The notes under the pieces: model-generated | What the model was told of the DNA's origin: nothing | The model's input: only the letters and a program-made list of their open reading frames with translations | Database searches by the model: none | Assembly: GCF_001613105.1 (NCBI RefSeq) | Contig: NZ_BDBS01000071.1 | Span: 1 to 46,496 of the forward strand | DNA: 46,496 nucleotides | Direction: 5' to 3' | Origin: Nocardia pseudobrasiliensis NBRC 108224 | Lineage (GTDB): Bacteria > Actinomycetota > Actinomycetes > Mycobacteriales > Mycobacteriaceae | Part shown: one piece after another, positions 8,611 to 18,503 of the stretch | How the letters are laid out: each line of letters opens with the position of its first letter | Position numbering within the stretch: the stretch's first letter is position 1 | Translations under genes and position numbers: made by a program

Positions 8611-11309
8611 GCCTGCTCCAAATCGAACTGCTCGATAAGCAAGGCCGTGTCCAGCTTGATCGTTTGGCCGTCCGGATCGATATCCAGCACCGGATAGCCC
8701 TCGACTTGCAGCAATTTGCGCAGGGCAGTGACGGTGCCACCGATGCGGTGTGCGGGCACGCCCGCGTGAGCAGCCATGGTGTCCATGGTGGCTCGTCCAC
8801 CGCCAGCTAACAAAACCGTCAGCAACGCTGCGACGCGCTCGTTGGGTAGTGGCGCTCGGGTGCCTTGCCGTTGGCGATAGATCTCGCTGGCCAGCAATGC
8901 TTCCACCAGAGCAGGGTGCTTCGGCTTCGCCGATTCTTCCGGTGCCGCAGTGGATTCTGGAGTCTCGTCGAAGAGGGTGAGGTCCTGGTCCGATTTCGGA
9001 GCGGGCCGTCGCGGCTCTACCGGAGCCGCTGCAGCGGCCGCGCCCGTCAGGGCCTCACGCCACCAGTCCGGGCTGGCCACTGGGGCACCACCCCAACCGG
9101 GGACTGCCTGGTCGTCACCGGCGCTGAGCACGATCAGCGGAATGACGACCTCGGCGGGCGACGCGCCGCCGTGGTAGCCGGATTTGCGTGGGCCGTACCG
9201 CAGTTCCTCGCGCCACGGGAGTACGACGTTGCCATTGCCCAAGCCCACGCGCGAGCCATATACAGCGATTTCCCCGTCGCCCGCAGGGGGATTCGAAGGC
9301 CGCCAGCGATTCTCGCTCGAAGGCGAGGGTCGTGTGACGGAATCCGGTCCGCGATCAAGGACATGCCCGTGGTCGGAGACCAGCACTACAACACGATCCT
9401 GGGCCACTTCCAGCAGCGCACGCGCTGCGGCGATGTTCTCCTGACCCCACACGATCGTGTCCGGTTCGCTGCGGTCCAACGCGTCGTCGATGGTGTTGAT
9501 CACCGCTGCGACCAGCGGAACATTCCGGTTGGCGACTGCTGCGACAACGTCGGAATCCAGCGCGGACCCTGCCCCGGCGCGCAGCGAACCCTTATGCAAC
9601 AGCTTTCCCTTGGGGAATCGCTGAGTGAATATGGTGCGCTCGTCCTGGGCCTTGCCGACGGCGACTCGCCCGGAGAACAGACTGTATCGGCTGACCTCGG
9701 TGACACTGGGCAAGGCCGCGAGAACGCCTGTACGTGGTCCACCATCTTGTGTGAGTTCGAGCCAGGACCCCGACCGCGTCACCGACTCGACAAGTTCCGT
9801 CGCCGCGGCCACGCTCATGCCGTCCATCACCAACAGCAGCACTGGATGACGCTCGAGTATCGGTGTCACAACACGATCCAAGACATCTTCCACGCGCAGC
9901 AGCGTGCCAGGGTTGGATTCCTCGGCTGTGTTCCTAGCGAGCAGCACCGCGAACTGGTGATCGTGGAGTGCCCGCCGTTTGTCAACCGCGTGGTAAAGCT
10001 GGCGGTAGACCTGTGCGACGTCCGGATCAGTGTCGCCGACAAAGAGATCCAGCCGGGCGCGATCCACCCAACCATCCTCCTGGACCTGGCGCAGCACGGC
10101 CTCGAGCAGATTTTGCGGCGCGGCAGGCTCAGGTCTGGACAACCAGCGCAGCAGTCGAACTGCCATCCTGGCGGTGTCGACCCGAGATTGGTTGTCCGCC
10201 CCCCTGTGCCGTTCCACCGCCTCCAAGGCGTGCTGGGCTGATAGCACTGCCTCAGCCGGTACCCGTCCGTTGGTCGGTAGCGCCCGCCGGATGGATGTCG
10301 TAAACGCCCGCAGGCGGTGGGCGAAACCCAGGGGCAACAGATCTGAGGCGGCAAGTAGCTCGGCCGCATCAACTTTCTTGGCCAGATCTTCGGCACGGTT
10401 GAAAACCCGATGAACCTCGCGCAGCAGGCCGGCGTCTCGATCGGAGTCGAGTGCTCGGTCCACCCACGCTTCGGCCGCTACACGGAAGGCATGCGCCTGC
10501 TCGTCGGTCAGTCGTTCTCCGCCGAAGTAGGGCTCGAGCCGGGTACGAGCGATGATCACATCAGTGCTCATGGCGGCGCCGTTTGGAACGGGCCACAGCG
10601 CCGCGGCAAGCAATCCGAGCGGGATCGCATCAACACCGTGGCCAGAACGCACTGCCGCCATAATTGGTGCCACGGCGGGGCCGGCGATCTCGGTGAGGTA
10701 GCCGGTAATTCCGTTCAGCACCTCCGAGGGCAGGCGGCTGAACCGCAATAGGCTGTGCGCGTCCGTAGTCCACTGCAGCAGGCCGGCGCTATCGAGACGG
10801 CCACGATCCAGACCGAGCAGCTGCGCAGACAGGCAACGGAGGACATGGTTACGAGTCAAGACGGTGCCTGGTGGCGGGGGCCAACCCTCGCGGGGCTGGT
10901 ACTGCGCAAGCGCATCCGCGATCCATCCGCCGCCGCCCATCGTCGAGCTGACGATGGTCGGGTCCAGGTTGGTGAGTTTGAACATTTGTCGTACGAGATC
11001 CCAGCGGTCGACGCTGCGGATCTGACCGCGACTGAGGTGGGCCAGCAGGCCGTCGCCGAGCTCGAGATCGGTGAGTTCGGTGAGCAGCACCAGCCTTTCG
11101 CCCTCGCGGCGATCATGCAGCGCGGCGCGGACCGCGATCGGCGTGGCGCACGGCACCACCCGCGCCGTGTTCGCCCCGACCGTCAAGATCGGCTCGTCTT
11201 TCCACACCGGGGTTGCGCGCAGCGCCAGCGCCATCTGACTGTCACCCTCGGACAGCCACGCTTCCACCTTGCGGCGGATCGTGGCCGGTTGCACAGGCTC
11301 ACGAATCAC
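8607..11309 (-). CDS. pglZ: BREX type 2 phosphatase-fold protein PglZ
   Basis: A 900-residue PglZ protein. The alkaline-phosphatase-superfamily core shows the metal-site strand LLLVMDGMS (491-499, D496), a second metal motif VLVSDHGHV (642-650, D646, H647, H649), and the family hallmark YHGGASPAEVVIPL (712-725). The N-terminal 450 residues are helical and probably structural. The last 80 look like a winged-helix module. PglZ is common to all BREX types and essential for defence in tested systems; no substrate is established with certainty. The GTG start at 11309 lies 11 bases inside the end of pglY. All expected metal-ligand motifs are present, so I see no sign of inactivation. Confidence 0.94.
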   Translation of the reverse strand: MIREPVQPATIRRKVEAWLSEGDSQMALALRATPVWKDEPILTVGANTARVVPCATPIAVRAALHDRREGERLVLLTELTDLELGDGLLAHLSRGQIRSVDRWDLVRQMFKLTNLDPTIVSSTMGGGGWIADALAQYQPREGWPPPPGTVLTRNHVLRCLSAQLLGLDRGRLDSAGLLQWTTDAHSLLRFSRLPSEVLNGITGYLTEIAGPAVAPIMAAVRSGHGVDAIPLGLLAAALWPVPNGAAMSTDVIIARTRLEPYFGGERLTDEQAHAFRVAAEAWVDRALDSDRDAGLLREVHRVFNRAEDLAKKVDAAELLAASDLLPLGFAHRLRAFTTSIRRALPTNGRVPAEAVLSAQHALEAVERHRGADNQSRVDTARMAVRLLRWLSRPEPAAPQNLLEAVLRQVQEDGWVDRARLDLFVGDTDPDVAQVYRQLYHAVDKRRALHDHQFAVLLARNTAEESNPGTLLRVEDVLDRVVTPILERHPVLLLVMDGMSVAAATELVESVTRSGSWLELTQDGGPRTGVLAALPSVTEVSRYSLFSGRVAVGKAQDERTIFTQRFPKGKLLHKGSLRAGAGSALDSDVVAAVANRNVPLVAAVINTIDDALDRSEPDTIVWGQENIAAARALLEVAQDRVVVLVSDHGHVLDRGPDSVTRPSPSSENRWRPSNPPAGDGEIAVYGSRVGLGNGNVVLPWREELRYGPRKSGYHGGASPAEVVIPLIVLSAGDDQAVPGWGGAPVASPDWWREALTGAAAAAAPVEPRRPAPKSDQDLTLFDETPESTAAPEESAKPKHPALVEALLASEIYRQRQGTRAPLPNERVAALLTVLLAGGGRATMDTMAAHAGVPAHRIGGTVTALRKLLQVEGYPVLDIDPDGQTIKLDTALLIEQFDLEQA

Positions 11310-14300
11310 CGATGACCTCCCACGAAACCCGCACGTTGTGGCCGGCGGTCACCTCGTTTTCGATTTCGGCCATCACCGCTGCGATTGCCGAAGTGTCAGC
11401 GACATCTCGTTGCTGCCGCGTCGGCACGCGCGTGGGCGTGGGATTGCTATTGGACACCGCAGCCGGGGGTGGGGCCGGTGAGGGCACAGGCTTCACGAGC
11501 AGTGCGGCGGCGGCACTCACCGCAACTTTCAGCGCTGCAGCCAGATCGCACACGCTCTGCTCGTAGCCGGCTGCGGCGCGCAACTCTTCGATGACGAGCT
11601 TAGCGCCCCCGTCATGGCTTGCTCGCTGTGCCACCGCGTCCAGCAGATCCCACTGAGTGCCTGCCAGAGCCGCCTTCACCTGATCCGACTGCTTGAAGGA
11701 TGTTCCCGCGACCAGGTCTTCGATCTCCCCGACCTCAGCGTCTGCCACCATGCCCACCAGCACGGCATCATCGGTTTCGGATGCAATCTCGCGCAACAGT
11801 TTCGCGACTCGGCGCGCGGTGGCCAGTCGCCCGGATCGTGCCTCTGTGTCCAGGCCCAGCACGTCGGCGTGCTCGGTCAGCTCGGTGACCAGCATGTCGG
11901 TGGCCGTCACATGTGCCTTTGCGACGCTTCTGATCTTCGTTCCAAAATCCTCGAGCGTCGCTGGGGTGCGGTATTCCGCCAGCTGTATCCCAAAGATCGG
12001 CTTGGCCCGGCGCACCGCCCGATCCCACACGTCCTGTTCGGGCATAGGCGGGCGCTTGAGCGTCATCGAGTCGGTGATTTGCTGCACCGCTTGGATGTCG
12101 ATCTTGCCTTCGTGCTGATACCAAGCGAGCTGCTGTTCGTGAGCGAACACCGCCAGGATCAGGTTCTGCAGGTCGCGTTCGAACCCGCGTGGCGACGGCT
12201 TATCCAGCAATGGCCGCAGAACCTGCACCGGGAATTGCTCGGTGTACCCATCTTTGGCGGCTTCCCGAACGAGGTGGGTGCTCCACCAACACGTCGTGGC
12301 ATTCAGCACGTACTGGTTCTCGACGATCTCGCCCAACTGCAAGTTGTTGCAGATGCGCTGCACCGTCTTCTGGTCCGTGCTCCCTTCCACCTTCGCCCGG
12401 CGTGCCACGTCGGCGGCCGCGGTGCGGGCGAAGCCCAACACCTTGTTCAGTTCGCCTTTCGTCACCGGCTTTTCCGCCACCGGGAGGCACGGGGTGCCGG
12501 GGAATGACCAGTCCAGTAGGTCCGACGTGAGGTTGTCGAACGCTGCCTTCACCGTTCCGCCGCGAGGATCACCCAGCGGCAATGCCTCTCGCAACGAGAC
12601 CAGCACTGGGCCTGTGTCGAGTTCTACGGCTGTGTCCGACTGCCTCGGCTTGACCACGCCATACGCGAGCTTCAACGTGTCGAGCAGCGAGGACTTCAAG
12701 TGTTGCTGACGCTGTTGCAGATAGATCTTGCCCTGCTGACGGTCGGCGATCGACCAGTCCGCGGCCAACATGGTCAACCGGTCCCCGGTACCGCCGCTGC
12801 CCAGCAGGTAATTGATCTTCGCGAGTTGTCCCAGTCGGACCATCAAATCGTCCGAAAGGAAGTACGGCAGCCAGAAGACCGTGTTCTTCTCCCGCTCCAA
12901 CCCCTCGATGCGAGCCAGGTCGTCGCGCCGGTTGCCGCCGTTGTCGAACGGATAGTCGATGATCACCCGCCACGTTTCGCCCTCCGCATAGAGGGTCGCG
13001 TCGGGCATCGTTTCGCGATCACGCACATTGCCGAACTTGACGTTGATCTGGTGCCGGCGACCGCGCCACTCCTTCATGTGCGCGAGCTCGCCGAAGGTGC
13101 CCTCCGAGCTGCCCACTCCCAGCTCGATACAGACCATGTCGCGAACCAGCTGCTGCAGCACACCCGTCGCGGTTTCGTTGTGCGGCACCAATTCGAGCAG
13201 CTTGTCGTAGTCGACCGTCGACAGTTTCAACGAGAAAACCGGGTCGGGTCCGTCGGTCTTGTGCAGCTCGCCCGCATCGTCGGCGAGTTTGCTCAACCGG
13301 CTGATGATGGTCTGGTTCTCGTAACCAGGAATCGGCGCACTGATGCTGCCGAAGTTCAGCGCATGCAGGCGCGAGGCCGTCAAGTTGTGCAGCGCAGGCA
13401 CTTCCGGCACCAACGCGCCCACCAAGAGTGTTCGCACCAGCCGATCGTCGAGCTGAAACTGTTCGTGGCCGGCCGCCTTCTCCTCGGTGATCCCATTGAG
13501 CGCCAACAACAATGGACGCAACTTTTGCCGGTAGGTATCGCGGGCGGCCTGGAACTGCTGCTTGAGCTGTGGCCGATCGGGCAATGCGCCATGCAACACG
13601 AGTGGATCGAACAGCGCCGCCACTCCGATGACATCGTTGACTTGCAACGTATTTCGCCGCTCCACCAGCAGCTCAGTCATCACCCGCAGGGCCGTACGTT
13701 CACGCTGCAACGCCTGCGACAGCGCGACCAGAGTCGCCACCAGTGCAGGGGAGAACGGGTACAACCGCCGGAAGGTGGCCCGATCCGAGCCGATCCCAGC
13801 ATCGCCGTACTGCGCACCCGACAGCAGGATGTCCCACACCTCACGGTTGCCACGCACTGCCTCGAAGGCTTCGTCGATGATCCGGCGCGCCTCGTCCTTC
13901 GGCACCGTCTCCGTGCCCGGACGCAGCAGCCGACCTTCGGTGATCTCCGGCAGGTTGGTGTCCGCCAGGATGATTTCGTCGAATCGGCCCTGGCCACTGC
14001 GCATCACGTCGGCGAGCACCTCACGTTCGGTGCCGCCGACCTGCGGTCCCAGGAACTCCTCCAGGTTGCGCTGCTTGGCGATGAACGACACCAGCGGCAA
14101 CGGCCGCGCTGCGTCCGAGGATTCGACCAGCTTGTTGAGCTTCGCGCCCTCAGTGTTGACGAAGGTGATGTCGGACATTCTGGTGGACAGCCAGAGGATC
14201 AACTCGTCGAGGAACAGCACGGCTACGTCGTAGCCGAGGCTCTTTGCATGCCGGGTGACGACCTGCAACCCGGTGTCGAGGTCCAGGTACTCGCCGCTGC

Positions 14301-14991
14301 GTACCGCGCCGGTGTAGAACGCCGTCGTCAGCGCGCTGACGAGGCTGTCGCGTTCCTTCGTGCCCGGTGCTGCAGCCGCTGCCGCGTCATAGCTCTGCGC
14401 CGTCCACCCCTGACGCTGCGCCATCATCGACGCCAGGCCCGCGCCCGCTGCACCCGGCTGCCCGCCGTTGCCCAACACCTCGAAGAACTTCTCGTCGGTC
14501 ATGGTCTGACGCAGCGTTGCCGCATCGGCCAGCATCGCATCGGAGCGATGCACCGCCGGCGGCGGCGCATCCGGGTGCAGCGCCGTGATCTGGTTGAGGT
14601 AGCCCTCCAACACCGCCTGCTCGACCGACTGTGCACCGAGCAGGTGGAACGTCAAGCACAGCACCTTGCGGCCGGGTAACCAGGAATCGGCTTCCGCGAT
14701 CGGCGCTGCCAATCCCGGAATCGCCCGCGCTTCGTTGTTGTGCTGCAGGATCTCCCGCAGCACGGACATAAAATGCGACTTACCCGAACCGAACGACCCA
14801 TGCAAATACGCCGCCTGCGAACGACCAGTGGCCACCGCATGCCCCACCATGCGCAGCGCGTCACCGAAGTCGTCTCGCAACTGCTCGGTAACAACATAAT
14901 TCGCCAGGTCCGCACCCTCGGACGCCTTCACAACGAAGTCACCGTCGCTGACCGAGGTTGGAATCTTGATCAGATCTCGGAGCAGCGTCAT
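11299..14991 (-). CDS. pglY: BREX type 2 large ATPase PglY (BrxC-like)
   Basis: A 1230-residue P-loop ATPase corresponding to PglY, the BrxC counterpart of BREX type 2. Walker A is GSFGSGKS at 65-72. Walker B is VLFLDELIL at 258-266, with D262-E263. Beyond about residue 450 the protein is long and mostly helical, ending in a Pro/Ala-rich linker near 1180. ATP binding is needed for Pgl defence in Streptomyces coelicolor (known for the family). It starts at an ATG overlapping the pglX stop (ATGA) and runs into pglZ by 11 bases. The long + strand open frame beneath it (12700-14679) is an antisense shadow. Confidence 0.93.
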   Translation of the reverse strand: MTLLRDLIKIPTSVSDGDFVVKASEGADLANYVVTEQLRDDFGDALRMVGHAVATGRSQAAYLHGSFGSGKSHFMSVLREILQHNNEARAIPGLAAPIAEADSWLPGRKVLCLTFHLLGAQSVEQAVLEGYLNQITALHPDAPPPAVHRSDAMLADAATLRQTMTDEKFFEVLGNGGQPGAAGAGLASMMAQRQGWTAQSYDAAAAAAPGTKERDSLVSALTTAFYTGAVRSGEYLDLDTGLQVVTRHAKSLGYDVAVLFLDELILWLSTRMSDITFVNTEGAKLNKLVESSDAARPLPLVSFIAKQRNLEEFLGPQVGGTEREVLADVMRSGQGRFDEIILADTNLPEITEGRLLRPGTETVPKDEARRIIDEAFEAVRGNREVWDILLSGAQYGDAGIGSDRATFRRLYPFSPALVATLVALSQALQRERTALRVMTELLVERRNTLQVNDVIGVAALFDPLVLHGALPDRPQLKQQFQAARDTYRQKLRPLLLALNGITEEKAAGHEQFQLDDRLVRTLLVGALVPEVPALHNLTASRLHALNFGSISAPIPGYENQTIISRLSKLADDAGELHKTDGPDPVFSLKLSTVDYDKLLELVPHNETATGVLQQLVRDMVCIELGVGSSEGTFGELAHMKEWRGRRHQINVKFGNVRDRETMPDATLYAEGETWRVIIDYPFDNGGNRRDDLARIEGLEREKNTVFWLPYFLSDDLMVRLGQLAKINYLLGSGGTGDRLTMLAADWSIADRQQGKIYLQQRQQHLKSSLLDTLKLAYGVVKPRQSDTAVELDTGPVLVSLREALPLGDPRGGTVKAAFDNLTSDLLDWSFPGTPCLPVAEKPVTKGELNKVLGFARTAAADVARRAKVEGSTDQKTVQRICNNLQLGEIVENQYVLNATTCWWSTHLVREAAKDGYTEQFPVQVLRPLLDKPSPRGFERDLQNLILAVFAHEQQLAWYQHEGKIDIQAVQQITDSMTLKRPPMPEQDVWDRAVRRAKPIFGIQLAEYRTPATLEDFGTKIRSVAKAHVTATDMLVTELTEHADVLGLDTEARSGRLATARRVAKLLREIASETDDAVLVGMVADAEVGEIEDLVAGTSFKQSDQVKAALAGTQWDLLDAVAQRASHDGGAKLVIEELRAAAGYEQSVCDLAAALKVAVSAAAALLVKPVPSPAPPPAAVSNSNPTPTRVPTRQQRDVADTSAIAAVMAEIENEVTAGHNVRVSWEVIGDS

Positions 14992-17900
14992 GCCAGTTCC
15001 TCCACGCCACGCAGTACCGTCAAGGTATGCCGGTCCTCGCCAAGACCAGCCAATTCAGTGTCAATCAGCCCAGTGAAAAACTCCGCCGGGGAGCTGGGAA
15101 AGCCAGGTGCCGACTCACTGTGCCACTGGCGCAACCAAGGTTCCAATTCTGCCAGGCCTGCCAGCATGGGAAGAAGCCGCTCCGGGGGCCATCCACCCTG
15201 GGTTTTTCGATCCAGGTAGACGCTGGCCAGCGCTCGGGCCTGCGCCAAGTGGTCCCAACCCGCCCAGCCCAGCAGCTCTGTGCTGTCCCCGTCTCGACCC
15301 ATTCGTGGGTATGAGATGAAGCGTTCCTTCGGTACATCCAGCTTGCCCCGGTTACGCCAATAGCTGGCCTTCTTGAAATCGCCCGAGGTGTACTTCGGCG
15401 GCACGTCGATCTCAACCTTCTCGCCGGCATCCTCACGACGCTGCAATGCCCACGTGCGTTCCCATTGCGCCCGCTTCCTCATGCCAGCGGGTTTGTACCG
15501 GTCGGTAGGAAGGAACGGGACGTGCTCGTCGGCAATCAGCTTGCCCAACGTTTTCACCAGGTCATGCTGATCTGTACCCACCCACAGGTCCAGCACTGAG
15601 CGGAAATCCTCTACATGACGAACCCGGTCTGCGAGCTGAGCTACCGACAGCGGGGTGGGTGAGCCGCCCCACAGCTCGGAGGCTTCAAGCCTATCCAGCA
15701 GCCACTCGCGCAGGGCTACGTCCTGCATTGCGTACCAGCCGCCGGTCGCCCAGCGCCGTTTGCACTCCGGCCGCTCGATCAATCCGATGTTCTGATCGGA
15801 TTCGATCATCGTGATCCGCTTCTCCACCAACTCCTTGTAATCAGCAGGCCAATGACCAGGAAGGTCCGCGATCGGGGTGGACCCATGACGGATGAACCAT
15901 TGGACATCCGATTCATCGAGTTCGAGTTTACGTGCCATCGCTATCTCAAATGCCCGCTCCCCGAGATTCAACGGCGGAGAATTTGGAGAAGTCAAATCCT
16001 CTTCGACCAGTCCATAAAGCCGATACACCGCCCAATCCAGCTCCTCCTGAGCGGCAATCATTAGTGAACGGGTTCTGTTGTTTTCAGTACGCGCCTTGTT
16101 GATGATTTCGCGAGAAGGACTGGCTGAGGAAAACACATGATCGAGGCTGGTGGAATCATCTCGATCCGCGAGTTTTTGGATGCGCTTCGCTAGCTCGAGG
16201 GGATACTCGGATGGAAGGGGGAATTCTTGCAACTTAGCGCCACTAAACTCATAGTAGCTCTCCCAAGCATAGCGGCCGGTTGATCGTTCACCGCCTCGGT
16301 TGCCTTTGTCCTGATTTACCTGTTTTAGCCAAAAACATGCCGTGGAACTGTTCAAGAGTCCCAGGAGCTCAAGATGGCTGTCCTCATCCGAGTTTTTGGA
16401 CAACTTAACCACCGGCGCAGACCGATTGAACAATCGTCCACGCCGGTCCAAGGTAAAATGATTATGCGTGGCAACAAACGAGAAGGCAATGCCGAGTCTT
16501 GATTTTAGCTTTCGGGAGTAGTTTTCGAGATGTTCGTACCAGTGGTGGCCATTTTCGGTGATCGTCTTTCCGAAAATTACACGATCTGCCAGAAGTGACC
16601 TATACTGCCACAAGTTTCGCGCAACAAGGAAGTTCTCCTCCTCTACTGGAATTCGGTTTTCTATGTCAGCGTAGGGGTTGCGTACTTGGATCATCTTTCC
16701 GAAGCGGAAATCACGAACCTGTTCACCGACAACGAGATCGCGAACTTGAGATTCATCGCCGAGTCGTCGAGCGGTCTGCAAATCTGGTAGGAAGTAGGCG
16801 TCATCGGCCCCAGTGGAAGTTGTCCGCCCAACGCTCTGTATCCTCGAACCGAGTTTCGGTCGATCTTGCTCTATGAACGCGACAAGATCGCCTGAACCTC
16901 CACCACTCAGGCTCCATGGGTGCGTCGCTAATCTAGCCCGCTGAACATCGGCTACGCTAATCCATTCGGATTCTGGTACACCGCCATCGATTTGGTTGAC
17001 GATCGCAGTCCAAACAAGGCCGCGCGCTGCATCAGTTGGTACCGATGGCTCGCCTTGTATGCCGAAGGCTGTCCGGATTGACCCACTGTATCGAGGGCTT
17101 ACCAAGCGGTTTTTTCCAACCAAGATCGCTGTGGGTGTCCCATGCCCCGGAATATGCGCTCCGGAAGTGTCTATGACTTCGATCAGTTCGACTTCGTGCG
17201 CAAAGAAGTCGTTGATCAACTTCTTTCCGAACTCTCGCTTCATGAATGAATTGGCGGTGATCTGCCCGACAACCCCAGCTCCATGCCCATCGGCATCGGC
17301 TCGCTTGGCCAGCTCGAAAAAGCGTTGCGCGAAGGGCGCGGTTAACGCGTATTGGCGATAGCAGACCGTGGGATATTCCTCACGGTAACGCTCGTTGAGC
17401 TTCGAGTCCTTAACAGTGATGTATGGCGGGTTGCCGACCACAACCGTGTAGGAACCGTTCCGCAGGTACTCGGCGAGAAGGTCGCCGTCCTCGCTGTAAT
17501 AAGCAAACTCGGGGCGGCCGTCGAGGGAAGCGAGCAGATCGCCCTGATGGCTGCCTGACTCCTGCCCCCAGTGCAGCAATGAGTCGCCTGTTGCCACTCT
17601 CACCGAATATGAGTTATTCAAGTTAGTCCGACCAGTCGCCCGCAACGCCGCTATCATCAATCTGAACCGTGCGATAGCGACCGCGAACGGGTTGAGGTCC
17701 ACGCCGGTAACCTGCCCCAGTGCCCGTTCGACCAACGTGTCGACAGCGGTAGCGGGTTCGCGCTCTTTCCATAGGCCCAGCAGCCGATTGAAGGCCCCCA
17801 GCAGGAAGTGCCCCGATCCGCAGGTCGGGTCGATGACCGACATTGCGGCCAAACCGAACTCCTTGAGCGCTGGAGTGAAGGTTCTGTCGAGAATGAACTC

Positions 17901-18503
17901 CTCCACGAACTCTGGCGTCTGTAACAGCGCGTACTTCTTCTGCGCATGAATCGACAGGTCCTGATACAGATCACCTAGGAACCGAGTATCCATGTGCTCC
18001 GAACGTAACGACCGGAACCCAGCACCACGGCGAAAGAATGCTGACAGAGCCTCGGCTGCCCCGGCGGAGATGTCGAACCGCCACACCGGGTTGTGCTTGT
18101 CGAAAATCTTGCTGGTCGCGCGCAGATTCTGCAAATGCGCGAATGCCTGGCGAAGCCAGTGGCGGTCGTTGTCCCTCGGGTTGGCAATGATGTAACCCTG
18201 CATCGCCTGCATTGCTCGCTCGGTCGACGCGTCCTCTTCTGGGCCGCCGATCCAGAGCCTGTCGACCAAGCGGTTGTCCTCACAGAACCGTACGAACACA
18301 CAGCCGAGTACCCAGGCCACTGCCGCCTGGTCGAGCACGTCGTCGAGCCAGGTTTCGAAGGTGACTCCGACGCGGTCGGCAGACTTCGCGTCGGCGTATT
18401 CGTGCCGCAGCTCGGCGCGCAGGTCGTCCTTGGCGGCGACTTGCATGCGCAGGTCCTCAACCAGGTTCTTGACCTGGCCTTGCAGCGCCTTCAACTCGAT
18501 CAT
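14988..18503 (-). CDS. pglX: BREX type 2 adenine-specific DNA methyltransferase PglX
   Basis: A 1171-residue N6-adenine methyltransferase. SAM-binding motif I is DPTCGSGHF at 225-233, the acidic motif GVDLNPFA is near 267-274, and the catalytic NPPY is at 358-361. The residues after about 450 should hold the target-recognition region. PglX marks host DNA at one strand of an asymmetric site so that BREX can tell self from phage (known for the family). The ATG at 18503 directly follows the pglW stop (TAGATG). The central stretch is strikingly A/T-rich: sampled 60-base blocks at 16081, 16321, 16441 and 16501 are 47-50% GC, against about 62% at 15121 and 18001. That part encodes the target-recognition half, suggesting domain replacement. 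No frameshift is visible. Confidence 0.95.
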   Translation of the reverse strand: MIELKALQGQVKNLVEDLRMQVAAKDDLRAELRHEYADAKSADRVGVTFETWLDDVLDQAAVAWVLGCVFVRFCEDNRLVDRLWIGGPEEDASTERAMQAMQGYIIANPRDNDRHWLRQAFAHLQNLRATSKIFDKHNPVWRFDISAGAAEALSAFFRRGAGFRSLRSEHMDTRFLGDLYQDLSIHAQKKYALLQTPEFVEEFILDRTFTPALKEFGLAAMSVIDPTCGSGHFLLGAFNRLLGLWKEREPATAVDTLVERALGQVTGVDLNPFAVAIARFRLMIAALRATGRTNLNNSYSVRVATGDSLLHWGQESGSHQGDLLASLDGRPEFAYYSEDGDLLAEYLRNGSYTVVVGNPPYITVKDSKLNERYREEYPTVCYRQYALTAPFAQRFFELAKRADADGHGAGVVGQITANSFMKREFGKKLINDFFAHEVELIEVIDTSGAHIPGHGTPTAILVGKNRLVSPRYSGSIRTAFGIQGEPSVPTDAARGLVWTAIVNQIDGGVPESEWISVADVQRARLATHPWSLSGGGSGDLVAFIEQDRPKLGSRIQSVGRTTSTGADDAYFLPDLQTARRLGDESQVRDLVVGEQVRDFRFGKMIQVRNPYADIENRIPVEEENFLVARNLWQYRSLLADRVIFGKTITENGHHWYEHLENYSRKLKSRLGIAFSFVATHNHFTLDRRGRLFNRSAPVVKLSKNSDEDSHLELLGLLNSSTACFWLKQVNQDKGNRGGERSTGRYAWESYYEFSGAKLQEFPLPSEYPLELAKRIQKLADRDDSTSLDHVFSSASPSREIINKARTENNRTRSLMIAAQEELDWAVYRLYGLVEEDLTSPNSPPLNLGERAFEIAMARKLELDESDVQWFIRHGSTPIADLPGHWPADYKELVEKRITMIESDQNIGLIERPECKRRWATGGWYAMQDVALREWLLDRLEASELWGGSPTPLSVAQLADRVRHVEDFRSVLDLWVGTDQHDLVKTLGKLIADEHVPFLPTDRYKPAGMRKRAQWERTWALQRREDAGEKVEIDVPPKYTSGDFKKASYWRNRGKLDVPKERFISYPRMGRDGDSTELLGWAGWDHLAQARALASVYLDRKTQGGWPPERLLPMLAGLAELEPWLRQWHSESAPGFPSSPAEFFTGLIDTELAGLGEDRHTLTVLRGVEELA

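Noticed and set aside
8865..14679. Long + strand open frames opposite pglZ and pglY
   Set aside because: They are antisense to genes with clear motifs and result from high-GC codon bias.
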